From an uncultured Flavobacteriales bacterium (GTDB lineage: Bacteria; Bacteroidota; Bacteroidia; Flavobacteriales_D; Parvicellaceae): a stretch of 64,000 bases of DNA. Every line of letters begins with the position of its first letter. Positions within the stretch are counted from its first letter, which is position 1. The notes beneath the pieces are model-generated. The model was not told the DNA's origin. It searched no databases and saw only the letters and a program-made list of their open reading frames with translations. Made by a program: the position numbers and the translations under genes. The stretch spans positions 124,001 to 188,000 of the forward strand of contig CALSRM010000003.1 of the NCBI GenBank assembly GCA_943788755.1, written 5' to 3'. Of this stretch, positions 26,240-34,476 are shown piece after piece.

Positions 26240-27142
26240 ATGATTATAAAAAGAATTTTAATACTATTATTTGTTTTTATAGTTAGTCTGAATACTAGTG
26301 CATTTGCTTTTGTAATAACAGATCCTCCAGGGGATCAAGAAGGTGATAGTATCAATCAAAAAATAAACGGTAAAAAAGAAGGATATTGGATCATCTGGGC
26401 ACACATGAGGAATCTACCTGATTTTAAACCAAATGATAAAATTGAGGAAGGTAATTACAAAACCAATCGTAAAATTGGGCTGTGGAAGAAATATTGGCCA
26501 AATGGAAACTTAAAAAGCGAAATTGAGTTTATAAATGGCAGAGCAGCTGGAGCTTTCAAAACTTTTTATGAGAATGGCAAACCTGAGGAAGCAGGAAATT
26601 GGGTAGGTCGTTATTATACAAAATCATTTACAAGATGGCACCCTAATGGAAATATTGCACAAGAAAAAACTTTTAATGGTTCTGGAAAAACAGATAGTAT
26701 TGTAAAATACTACCATACAAACGCCCAGTTAGAATTAGAATACAACACAACTAACGGCGTTGAAAATGGCACTGCCACTAGATACTATCCTAATGGAGAC
26801 ATTAAAGAGATTGTTGAATATAGTGACGACGGGAATGTAATTGAAGGTAGCAGACAGGAAAAAGAAAGAGTTAATCCACCCGTTATATTAGAGGAAGATG
26901 TAATTACAGTTAAGGAAGAAGGTATTGAAGCGGATGGTGTAACATTTGACCCTAAAGATATCGGTGAAATTAAAGATGGATATCATAAAACTTACAATGA
27001 AAACAAGGATATCTATATGGATGGAGAATTTAAGGATGCCAAACTTTGGTCAGGTAAGCATTATATCTATGACGAAAATGGACTTCTTGAAAGAATTGAA
27101 GTTTATAAAGACGGTAAGTACGTTGGTAATGGAGTCTTATAA
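26240..27142 (+). CDS. Exported YwqK-like (MORN-variant repeat) protein
   Basis: The 300-residue protein has a signal peptide (about 1-23, cleaved near AFA) and repeats of the YwqK type: GLWKKYWPNGNLKSEIEF, GAFKTFYENGKPEEAGNW, WHPNGNIAQEKTF, ATRYYPNGDIKEIVEY, then HKTYNENKDIYMDGEF and HYIYDENGLLERIEVY. YwqK-family proteins are annotated as antitoxins after Bacillus YwqK, but most Bacteroidota members are exported and have no known toxin. A good terminator follows directly. The nearest possible toxin-like gene is the Ntox23-like one 1.4 kb upstream, with a metabolic gene between. Confidence 0.7.
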   Translation: MIIKRILILLFVFIVSLNTSAFAFVITDPPGDQEGDSINQKINGKKEGYWIIWAHMRNLPDFKPNDKIEEGNYKTNRKIGLWKKYWPNGNLKSEIEFINGRAAGAFKTFYENGKPEEAGNWVGRYYTKSFTRWHPNGNIAQEKTFNGSGKTDSIVKYYHTNAQLELEYNTTNGVENGTATRYYPNGDIKEIVEYSDDGNVIEGSRQEKERVNPPVILEEDVITVKEEGIEADGVTFDPKDIGEIKDGYHKTYNENKDIYMDGEFKDAKLWSGKHYIYDENGLLERIEVYKDGKYVGNGVL

Positions 27143-27163
27143 ATAGACTCAACTAAAAGTATT

Positions 27164-27204
27164 AAAGCCTGAGTTTCGGTATGTATCGATGTTCGGGCTT
27201 TTTT
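27164..27204 (+). terminator. Rho-independent terminator of the YwqK-like gene
   Basis: A 10-bp stem with two G-T pairs (27164-27173 with 27192-27201), then a T-run, 21 bp after the stop codon. Confidence 0.7.
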
Positions 27205-27232
27205 GTGTTGTCTTGTCAGAATTAGCCAAAAA

Positions 27233-27263
27233 AAAGCCTTCCTGAAAATATCAAGAAGGCTTT
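27233..27263 (-). terminator. Rho-independent terminator of the aldehyde dehydrogenase gene
   Basis: Stem AAAGCCTTC/GAAGGCTTT (27233-27241 with 27255-27263). On the minus strand it is followed by a T-run (the A-run at 27228-27235), 21 bp after the stop codon. Confidence 0.75.
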
Positions 27264-27284
27264 AAAGTAAATTAATTATGTCTC

Positions 27285-28844
27285 TTATAATTCAAACTTA
27301 ATTCCTTGGGCTAACGGTAAATCGGTTCCCCAGTTAATTGTATTTGTTTGTCTTCTCATGTATATCTTCCAAGCATCAGAACCAGATTCACGACCTCCTC
27401 CTGTTTCTTTTTCTCCACCAAATGCACCACCAATCTCAGCACCTGACGTACCAATATTTACGTTTGCAATTCCACAATCAGAACCTATGTGTGATAAGAA
27501 CTCTTCTTGCTCTCGCATGTCATTTGTCATAATTGCTGATGATAATCCTTGGGGAACATCATTTTGAATTTCAACGGCATTTGAAACATCTCCAGAATAT
27601 TTAATCAGGTATAAAATTGGAGCAAATGTTTCGTGTTGTACAATTTGGAAATGGTTTTCTACTTCAGCAATAACTGGCTTCACGTAACATCCGCTTTCAT
27701 ACCCTTCCCCTTCCAAAACTCCGCCTTCAACTAAAACTTTTGAACCTTCCGCTTTTCCTCTTTCGATTGCATCTAAATACATACTAACCGCATCTGTATC
27801 GATAAGTGGCCCAACATGATTTGATTCGTCCAATGGATCTCCAATACTCAATTGAGCATATGCTTTTACTAAAACTTCTTTAACATTTTCGTATATACTA
27901 TCATGGATAATTAATCTTCTTGTAGAAGTACATCTTTGGCCGGTTGTCCCGACAGCACCAAAAACTAAGGCAGGAAGCACCATTTTCAAATCAGCACTAG
28001 GCGTAAGAATAACAGCGTTGTTACCTCCTAATTCTAATAAAGAAGTGCCCAATCTAGCTCCAACAACTTCTCCAACAGATTTACCCATTCGAGTAGAACC
28101 AGTAGCAGAAACTAAAGGAACTCTTTTATCAGCTGCCATTGCTTTGCCAATTTCAGCATCTCCAATAACCAATGAACAAATTCCATCAGGAGCATCGTCG
28201 TTAGCAGCAATTACTTTATTCATAATGTTCTGACAAGCCACTCCACAAATAGGCGCTTTTTCAGAAGGCTTCCAAATACAAACATCCCCTGAAATCCAAG
28301 CTAATGCCGTATTCCATGCCCAAACAGCAACCGGAAAATTAAATGCTGAAATAATCCCTACTATTCCTAATGGGTGGTACTGATCATACATTCTGTGCTT
28401 TGGACGTTCAGAATGCAAAGTAATTCCATTTAATTGACGAGAAAGACCAACTGCAAAATCACAGATATCAATCATTTCTTGAACTTCACCTAACCCTTCT
28501 TGATATGATTTACCCATTTCATAAGAAACCAATTTTCCTAGAGGTTCTTTCATAGCTCTTAACTCTTCCCCAAACTGACGAACAATTTCGCCTCTTCTTG
28601 GAGCGGGAACCATTTTCCAAGTTTTAAATGCTTCTTGTGCTTTTACAATACAAGCTTCATATTCTGTTGAAGTTGCACTATTTACGGTTGCAATCAATTT
28701 ACCATCTACTGGCGAATATGATTCAATTACTTCACCCCTAGTAGCGAACCAATGCTCTCCTACAGCTGCTCCACTATTTACCTCCTTAATTCCAAGTTGG
28801 CTTAGTACCTCTTGTATGTTTGTAGCTTCCATTACGTCAGACAT
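27285..28844 (-). CDS. Aldehyde dehydrogenase, ALDH7 type (alpha-aminoadipic semialdehyde / piperideine-6-carboxylate dehydrogenase)
   Basis: A 519-residue NAD(P)-dependent aldehyde dehydrogenase. It has SAFNFPVAVWAWN (cofactor region), ATGSTRMGK, LELGGNNAVI with the general-base Glu, and GTTGQRCTSTRRL with the catalytic Cys. The ELGGNNA and TTGQRCTSTRRL forms are specific to the ALDH7/antiquitin group, which oxidises alpha-aminoadipic semialdehyde in lysine breakdown. The usual length is about 510. A TATCTTTG -7 box on the minus strand (28886-28893) lies 41 bp upstream. No other lysine-degradation gene is nearby, so the physiological substrate is inferred from the family. Confidence 0.92.
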   Translation of the reverse strand: MSDVMEATNIQEVLSQLGIKEVNSGAAVGEHWFATRGEVIESYSPVDGKLIATVNSATSTEYEACIVKAQEAFKTWKMVPAPRRGEIVRQFGEELRAMKEPLGKLVSYEMGKSYQEGLGEVQEMIDICDFAVGLSRQLNGITLHSERPKHRMYDQYHPLGIVGIISAFNFPVAVWAWNTALAWISGDVCIWKPSEKAPICGVACQNIMNKVIAANDDAPDGICSLVIGDAEIGKAMAADKRVPLVSATGSTRMGKSVGEVVGARLGTSLLELGGNNAVILTPSADLKMVLPALVFGAVGTTGQRCTSTRRLIIHDSIYENVKEVLVKAYAQLSIGDPLDESNHVGPLIDTDAVSMYLDAIERGKAEGSKVLVEGGVLEGEGYESGCYVKPVIAEVENHFQIVQHETFAPILYLIKYSGDVSNAVEIQNDVPQGLSSAIMTNDMREQEEFLSHIGSDCGIANVNIGTSGAEIGGAFGGEKETGGGRESGSDAWKIYMRRQTNTINWGTDLPLAQGIKFEL

Positions 28845-28885
28845 GATTTTATGTTATTTATTTGTTTAATGCGTTTTTGCGAGTG

Positions 28886-28893
28886 CAAAGATA
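28886..28893 (-). promoter_or_regulatory. -7 box (TATCTTTG) of the aldehyde dehydrogenase gene
   Basis: An exact TAnnTTTG match on the minus strand, 41 bp before the start codon. No -33 TTG at the right distance. Confidence 0.4.
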
Positions 28894-28928
28894 GGGCTAA
28901 TTGTATGGAATCATAAAATAAATCCATT

Positions 28929-30329
28929 TTATTTAGCACCAGAATCGCCTGTTTTTTCTTCGTTTATATGGTCTTCAGACTGCTGAATCCCTTCTAATTC
29001 GGACAAAGATTCTTCCATATATGTGTCTTCAATTCGGTCAACAATATTATCGTCGCTTTGCTTCATTTTTATTGATTCTAATAGCACATCTTTCACCTTA
29101 TCTCCCCTATCCATAATCAATGATATCGTCATTATTATACTTGAGATAAGAATTGTAAACAACAAAATTCCTTGGTCAAACTGAGGAATTCGATAATCAT
29201 AACCAGGATTATAAACCTCCATCACTTCGCCATGAGCATCAACCATTCCATTGGGAATAGCAAAAAAGAGCAGAACAGTAATCAACCCTCTAGGTGCAAT
29301 CCATAAGAGAGGGTTTAAATCTTTTGAAGCAAATATTTTTAAAAAGAGAAAACGCGCGCCAAACAAAATTCCTACGATACCAAGGCTTATTAAAGCCAAT
29401 TTCCAGTCAACCAATGAAACCAATGAAATTGTTATTCCAAATATTACAAAGAAAAAAGTGCGCAACACGAAAGCTGTTTCCAAGGTAATAACATGCAATT
29501 CGTGTAAGGAGTCTTTTATTTTTTCGCGACTTCCGAAACGGGCCAAAGGACCCCTAAAAAATATTTGTGTATTATTCAATACAAGGCCAAAAAATAGAAT
29601 AATTAATAAGGAAGATAAATGCGCTCTTTTACCCAGTGCATAAAGCAACAATAAAACTGAAAACATTAAAAAATACTTCGCATGCATTTTCAACTGCTGA
29701 AATAACCCTACCAATAAATAGCTAGCGATAGTGGCAATTATCACTGTTATTCCAATATTAAATAGCACACTCCCGACAACCTCTGATGCCCCTGCTGCAT
29801 GACCGTTATCCTTTAAAAAGTAGAAAAACATTATCCCTAAAATATCTGAGAATGTGCTTTCGTATATCATAAACTCCTTCTTATGAGCAACAAGAGATCC
29901 CACGCTTGGAATTATAATAGCACTGCTCATAATAGATAGGGGCACAGCATAAATCAATGCATTAAACAAACTGACCTCCCATAACAAAATAAATAACCAC
30001 GCTATTGCAAAAGCAGAAGCAAATAAGGTAATTAAAGCCATAAAGAAACTTCTGACGATTAAACCTATTTTTTCTCTTTTAAGCTGTAGATCCAACGCAG
30101 CTTCTAGTACAATAAAAATAAGTCCCACATTCCCTAGAATCTCAAGAACAACCATAACCCCATTACCGGGAGCATCTAAATCAGGTTTCCATAAAGTTAA
30201 CTGGATAATTACACCCAATAAAATGAGCATTAAAACACTTGGAATATTCGTTCGCTTAGCTATTATATTAAATAAAAAGCTCAGAATAATTACTGATGAA
30301 GCAGCTATGATGAATAAATACGGATTCAT
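28929..30329 (-). CDS. Cation:proton antiporter (CPA family)
   Basis: A 466-residue protein with 11-13 hydrophobic segments over its first 410 residues. It has the features of monovalent cation:proton antiporters: KRTNIPSVLMLILLGVII at the N-terminus, FIVLEAALDLQ, then a LSIMSSAIIIPSVGSL segment and FSDILGIMFFYF with the conserved Asp in the ion path. The last 60 residues are acidic and cytoplasmic. It lies 23 bp downstream of the histidine kinase gene and so is probably cotranscribed with it. It would exchange Na+ or K+ for H+. The exact ion cannot be read from sequence. Confidence 0.88.
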   Translation of the reverse strand: MNPYLFIIAASSVIILSFLFNIIAKRTNIPSVLMLILLGVIIQLTLWKPDLDAPGNGVMVVLEILGNVGLIFIVLEAALDLQLKREKIGLIVRSFFMALITLFASAFAIAWLFILLWEVSLFNALIYAVPLSIMSSAIIIPSVGSLVAHKKEFMIYESTFSDILGIMFFYFLKDNGHAAGASEVVGSVLFNIGITVIIATIASYLLVGLFQQLKMHAKYFLMFSVLLLLYALGKRAHLSSLLIILFFGLVLNNTQIFFRGPLARFGSREKIKDSLHELHVITLETAFVLRTFFFVIFGITISLVSLVDWKLALISLGIVGILFGARFLFLKIFASKDLNPLLWIAPRGLITVLLFFAIPNGMVDAHGEVMEVYNPGYDYRIPQFDQGILLFTILISSIIMTISLIMDRGDKVKDVLLESIKMKQSDDNIVDRIEDTYMEESLSELEGIQQSEDHINEEKTGDSGAK

Positions 30330-30352
30330 GGTGTAAAATTACTATTTATCTT

Positions 30353-31822
30353 CTATTGTAGAACTATTCTAAAAGTAGTTCCTTTATCTATTTGAGAATG
30401 TTTCACAGTAATTTTACCGTTATGATGTTCTTCAATGATTCTTTTCACTAAAGATAGACCTAAGCCCCATCCTCGTTTCTTGGTGGTATATCCTGGTTCA
30501 AAAACTGTTTTTAGTTTAGAAGAAGGAATCCCCTTTCCTGTATCCGATACATCAATAATGACCGATTGGCTTTCTTTAGAAATTGAATAAATAATTCCTC
30601 CTTCCCCAGCCATTGCATCTACCGCGTTTTTAGTGAGATTCTCAATAACCCATTCAAACAATGAGATATTTAGTAATGAGTAAATCGTTTTATCATCGCA
30701 CTGAATAGATATCTTTACTTTTTTAGAAACTCTGCTCTTTAAATAATCCAAACTATGGTTTATAACATCATAAACATTAGCCTCCTCCTTTTTTGATACA
30801 GAGCCAATTTTAGAAAATCGATCTGATACTGTTTCCAAACGAACTATATCTTTATTCATCTCAACAAGAGAGCTTTCTTCAACCCCTTGAGTTTTTAGTA
30901 TTTCGAGCCAAGCCATTAGTGATGAAAGTGGCGTTCCTAATTGATGAGCTGTTTCTTTTGCCATGCCTACCCAAACTTGATTTTGCTCTGCCCTCCGAAA
31001 AGTGCTAAATAATAAATACCCAACAAACAAAAACAACGTTATTATAGACAGCATAACAAATGGAAAGTACCTTAATTGTTTTAATGTTAATGATTCCTGA
31101 AAGTAAATTTCACCTGTGTTCTCTTCATCTAGCTTAATTTGAATCGGAATATTTTCGCTTTCCATTAAAATTATTTGCTTTTCAATTTGTGCTGTAGAAG
31201 TTAATTCAACATTCTCGATGTTGGTTGCAATTAATTCTTTCGAATTTGCATCAATAAAAATGACTGGAACCAAAGCGGCGTTATCAACCAAATCATGATT
31301 GAACGATGTAATTAAAGAGTCCCTTTTCATTTGCAAATCATAAAAGCTATCAGAATTTCTGTAGTAAATTTTTTGCTTTTTCACTTCAATGTAATTACTC
31401 GCTAAAGCCCAACCTCGTATATACTTTTGCAATGTATCTGGGTGGTTATTATCAATATTTAGAGAAGAGGAAATGTTCCCTTTGTCATCAACTAAAATTA
31501 ACGGAATTGTTGTGTTACTCTGAATTATATTAAGGGCAAAAGTATAATCTGAAAGGTCTTTTTCCAATTCTTTTGTAGCCATTACCCAAAGCTCAACTTT
31601 TTTACGTTCTTCATTTGCCAATGCAGAAAAAGATTGGTTTGTTAACTTAACCAAGTCTGCCTTTTTGCGAATAGTTTTGCTCCACAATTTTACTTTTTGT
31701 CTCTCTTCTTTTTGAACTTTACTAGCAATGTAACTCGTATACCAAATCGTGCCGGATGCAATTAGTAATGCCGCTAACAGAAGTACAATTTTCCAGTATT
31801 GTTTTTTAGAGTATAAGTTCAT
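30353..31822 (-). CDS. Sensor histidine kinase
   Basis: The 489-residue protein has membrane helices near residues 13-33 and 250-270 enclosing a periplasmic sensor of about 215 residues. A HisKA region follows, with the phospho-acceptor His in KETAHQLGTPLSSLMAWLEIL. The ATPase domain has the N box (ENLTKNAVDAM), the G1 box (DTGKGIP) and the G2 box (WGLGLSLVKRI). No response regulator gene is adjacent, so it is an orphan kinase here. It is followed after 23 bp by the antiporter gene, which suggests that signal sensing and ion exchange share one mRNA. Confidence 0.92.
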   Translation of the reverse strand: MNLYSKKQYWKIVLLLAALLIASGTIWYTSYIASKVQKEERQKVKLWSKTIRKKADLVKLTNQSFSALANEERKKVELWVMATKELEKDLSDYTFALNIIQSNTTIPLILVDDKGNISSSLNIDNNHPDTLQKYIRGWALASNYIEVKKQKIYYRNSDSFYDLQMKRDSLITSFNHDLVDNAALVPVIFIDANSKELIATNIENVELTSTAQIEKQIILMESENIPIQIKLDEENTGEIYFQESLTLKQLRYFPFVMLSIITLFLFVGYLLFSTFRRAEQNQVWVGMAKETAHQLGTPLSSLMAWLEILKTQGVEESSLVEMNKDIVRLETVSDRFSKIGSVSKKEEANVYDVINHSLDYLKSRVSKKVKISIQCDDKTIYSLLNISLFEWVIENLTKNAVDAMAGEGGIIYSISKESQSVIIDVSDTGKGIPSSKLKTVFEPGYTTKKRGWGLGLSLVKRIIEEHHNGKITVKHSQIDKGTTFRIVLQ

Positions 31823-31910
31823 TCCTTAACACAAACTTACATATCTTATTTTTATTATAACTTTTTGAAAAAAAGAAAAGATAATAACAATAATTATTGT
31901 GCTGCTTAAC

Positions 31911-32351
31911 CTAAAGAAGATTCGAAAAAACACTAGTAAAATCGGGCATCCGAAGGCTATATTCAGAAACACTAACTGCATCTGATTCATTGGAACTTCC
32001 AACCGTTCCAGGTCCAGCTTCTTGAATAAAAACACTCTCTTCTAACAATGAAGCCTTATATATTCCACCAGCGATTTCATCAACGACCCCTATTAATTCT
32101 TGTGAAGTGACAACGTTATTGTCAAAGTTAATAGTAACCGTTTTTTCTTCATACTCAACGATGCAAGAAATAACTCCATTTGTACTTGTTAGTTTTTGCT
32201 GAATGGTTGTTTTACACCCTTTTTCACACATCATACCCTCAATAGTCAAAGAACAAGATGTATTTGCAATAACCTCAGAATCATCCTTACTTGAATCTAC
32301 ACCACAAGAACTCAACAACACTAATATTAAAGCTAACAAAATTATTTTCAT
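31911..32351 (-). CDS. Lipoprotein with heavy-metal-associated (HMA) domain
   Basis: A 146-residue protein with a lipoprotein signal (MKIILLALILVLLSSCGVDSSKDD, acidic after Cys, which suggests surface export) and one HMA domain (about 30-100: LTIEGMMCEKGCKTTIQQKL, IVEYEEKTVTINFD, VVDEIAGGIYKASL). The metal motif is MMCEKGC, with three residues between the Cys instead of the classical two. I believe this form recurs in Bacteroidota. The domain binds Cu(I) or similar soft metals. The C-terminal 45 residues are polar. A TAAATTTG box lies upstream (32389-32396). Confidence 0.85.
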   Translation of the reverse strand: MKIILLALILVLLSSCGVDSSKDDSEVIANTSCSLTIEGMMCEKGCKTTIQQKLTSTNGVISCIVEYEEKTVTINFDNNVVTSQELIGVVDEIAGGIYKASLLEESVFIQEAGPGTVGSSNESDAVSVSEYSLRMPDFTSVFSNLL

Positions 32352-32388
32352 ATGAAAAATGTTAAAAACCGTATCAAATACAATGATA

Positions 32389-32396
32389 CAAATTTA
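32389..32396 (-). promoter_or_regulatory. -7 box (TAAATTTG) of the HMA lipoprotein gene
   Basis: An exact TAnnTTTG match on the minus strand, 37 bp before the start codon. Confidence 0.35.
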
Positions 32397-32481
32397 CGCA
32401 AAAAAAAGAAACCGGTTAATTTAATATTCTTTATCAATCCACATTGCTGACAAACTCAATTACTCTGATTACTTTCGCGGC

Positions 32482-33378
32482 ATGTATGGAGAAAGGTTAA
32501 AAGCATGGGGATATTTAATCATTCTCTCCACTATTTGGGGAAGCTCTTATTTTTTAATCAAAATAGGGTTAGAAGATTCCTATGGCAACGAAAGGATGCC
32601 TCCGCACCTTTTGGGAGCATTACGAATTAGTTTTGCCTTTTTAGCATTGACTCCATTATTGTATAAATCTTTTAAAAAATTAAAGAAAAAACATGTCCTA
32701 TTTGTAATTATTTCTGGTGTTGTTGGAAATGGTCTTCCTGCCTTTCTATTTGCCTATGCCGAAACAAAACTAGATAGTTCAATTACAGGGATGCTAAATT
32801 CATTAGTCCCCATATTTACCGTTTTAATTGCAACAATTGTTTTTCAATTTAAATTAAAATGGAATCATATCGGAGGTCTTACTATCGGAATTGTGGGAGC
32901 GGTTATGATCGTTTATCAAAAACTCTTTTCAACTAATATCTCAATAGATGATACAATTCCCATATTGATAATTGTTTTGGCAACATTCTGTTATGCCTTA
33001 AGTTTAAACGTAATAAAATATAAATTGCAAGATTTAAATTCAATGGCAATTACTTCAATTTCGTTTGCTGCAATTGGACCGTTTTGTATTGTTTATTTGT
33101 GTACAACAGACTTCTTTGACAGAGTCGTAAGTCAGCCGAATTTTATTGAGGGTATTGGAATTGTTGCAATACTTGCATTTGTAGGAACCGCAATGGCTGT
33201 TTTACTTTTTAACAATATGATTAAAATAAGTACAGCTGTATTCGCATCATCCGTGACTTACTTCATCCCAATTGTTGCCATATTACTAGGGTTTACGCTA
33301 GGCGAAAATGTTTCCATTCTTCAATTATCAGGAATCGGCGTGTTAATTTTAGGAGTATTTCTCATTAACAGAAAATAA
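32482..33378 (+). CDS. EamA/DMT family transporter
   Basis: A 298-residue membrane protein with ten hydrophobic helices arranged as two EamA halves. The first begins LIILSTIWGSSYFLIKIG and the second FCYALSLNVIKYKL. Typical motifs are SSITGMLNSLVPIFTVLIA at the end of the first half and SVTYFIPIVAILLGFTLGE in the second. DMT permeases export amino acids, metabolites or drugs; the substrate cannot be predicted. A near-match -7 box (TACTTTCG, 32470-32477) is 4 bp before the ATG. Confidence 0.9.
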   Translation: MYGERLKAWGYLIILSTIWGSSYFLIKIGLEDSYGNERMPPHLLGALRISFAFLALTPLLYKSFKKLKKKHVLFVIISGVVGNGLPAFLFAYAETKLDSSITGMLNSLVPIFTVLIATIVFQFKLKWNHIGGLTIGIVGAVMIVYQKLFSTNISIDDTIPILIIVLATFCYALSLNVIKYKLQDLNSMAITSISFAAIGPFCIVYLCTTDFFDRVVSQPNFIEGIGIVAILAFVGTAMAVLLFNNMIKISTAVFASSVTYFIPIVAILLGFTLGENVSILQLSGIGVLILGVFLINRK

Positions 33379-33445
33379 TTCATTGTTTTTTTTGAACGTT
33401 TCTTAACTTTGGCTTTACTTCAAATAAATCCATTTTTCGAACTTT

Positions 33446-34474
33446 ATGTCTCTATTTAAAAATTTCCTTGTTTCTATTATAGTTGTTTTATTAATTGGCT
33501 GTCAAGAAACAGAAAGGACCGAAGAGATTGTTAATGTGCCTGTTATTAAACCCGTTGATGAAACTCCAAAAGTTCCCTCTCCTAACTTTAATGCTGACTC
33601 TGCTTATATTTTTATTCAAAACCAACTCGATTTTGGATTTCGAATACCCAACACTCCCGAACATGACAGCTGTGCTGTTTGGATAAAACGAAAGTTGACG
33701 GAATATGGTTTTACACTTACAATACAGACGGGAAAAGTAAAAGCTTGGACCGGGAACACACTGAACATAGAAAACATAATAGCTCAGTATAACCCTGAGG
33801 CAACTAATCGAATTATGCTTTGTACCCATTGGGATACTCGACCATATGCAGATCGTGGATCAGGAAATAAAACCAAACCTATTCCTGGGGCAAATGATGG
33901 AGGTAGTGGTGTTGGTGTTTTACTAGAAATAGCCCGACAAATAAGTCTTTCGGATCCAAAAACGGGAGTTGACTTAATCTTTTTTGATGCCGAAGATTAT
34001 GGTGCTATGAGTACAAATGATGTAATTAGTGATTTAAACACTATGGGTGATTCCTGGTGTTTAGGGTCCCAATATTGGAGTAAAAACCCTCCTATTAAGA
34101 ACTACAAACCACGATATGGGATATTATTAGATATGGTAGGTGCAAAGGATGCTACATTTCCTAAAGAAGGGCTCTCACAAAAATACGCAGGTGCACATGT
34201 TCAAAGAATTTGGAAGGAAGCTGAAGTTCTTGGTTATGGAAAATATTTTGTAAAAAAAATAGCTCCTGCAATAACAGATGATCATACTTATATCAATCAA
34301 ATAGCCGGAATACCCACATTGGATATCGTTCATTATGCGCCAAAAGGAAGCTATGGAAATTTTGATTTTGGACATTTCCATCATACCCAAAAAGATAATA
34401 TGGATATAATCCATAAAGAAACACTAAAGGCGGTTGGGCAAACTGTAATACATATAGTTTATCAAAAAATATAA
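33446..34474 (+). CDS. Glutaminyl-peptide cyclotransferase, M28 family lipoprotein
   Basis: A 342-residue lipoprotein (signal ending LLIGCQETERTEE). The catalytic part matches the M28-type glutaminyl cyclases of Bacteroidota: LCTHWDTRPYAD, GANDGGSGVGVLLE (zinc-binding Asp), FFDAEDYGA (catalytic Glu region), DSWCLGSQYW, LLDMVGAKDATF and DDHTYINQIAGIPTLDIVHY (zinc-binding His). The enzyme converts N-terminal Gln of exported proteins to pyroglutamate. That fits the many exported proteins in this window with Gln at the cleavage site. The polA gene starts 2 bp after its stop codon. Confidence 0.9.
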   Translation: MSLFKNFLVSIIVVLLIGCQETERTEEIVNVPVIKPVDETPKVPSPNFNADSAYIFIQNQLDFGFRIPNTPEHDSCAVWIKRKLTEYGFTLTIQTGKVKAWTGNTLNIENIIAQYNPEATNRIMLCTHWDTRPYADRGSGNKTKPIPGANDGGSGVGVLLEIARQISLSDPKTGVDLIFFDAEDYGAMSTNDVISDLNTMGDSWCLGSQYWSKNPPIKNYKPRYGILLDMVGAKDATFPKEGLSQKYAGAHVQRIWKEAEVLGYGKYFVKKIAPAITDDHTYINQIAGIPTLDIVHYAPKGSYGNFDFGHFHHTQKDNMDIIHKETLKAVGQTVIHIVYQKI

Positions 34475-34476
34475 GT

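Noticed and set aside
26240-27142. A YwqK antitoxin forming a toxin-antitoxin pair with the Ntox23-like gene
   Set aside because: The two are 1.4 kb apart with a threonine dehydrogenase gene between them, and exported YwqK-like proteins are common without any toxin.
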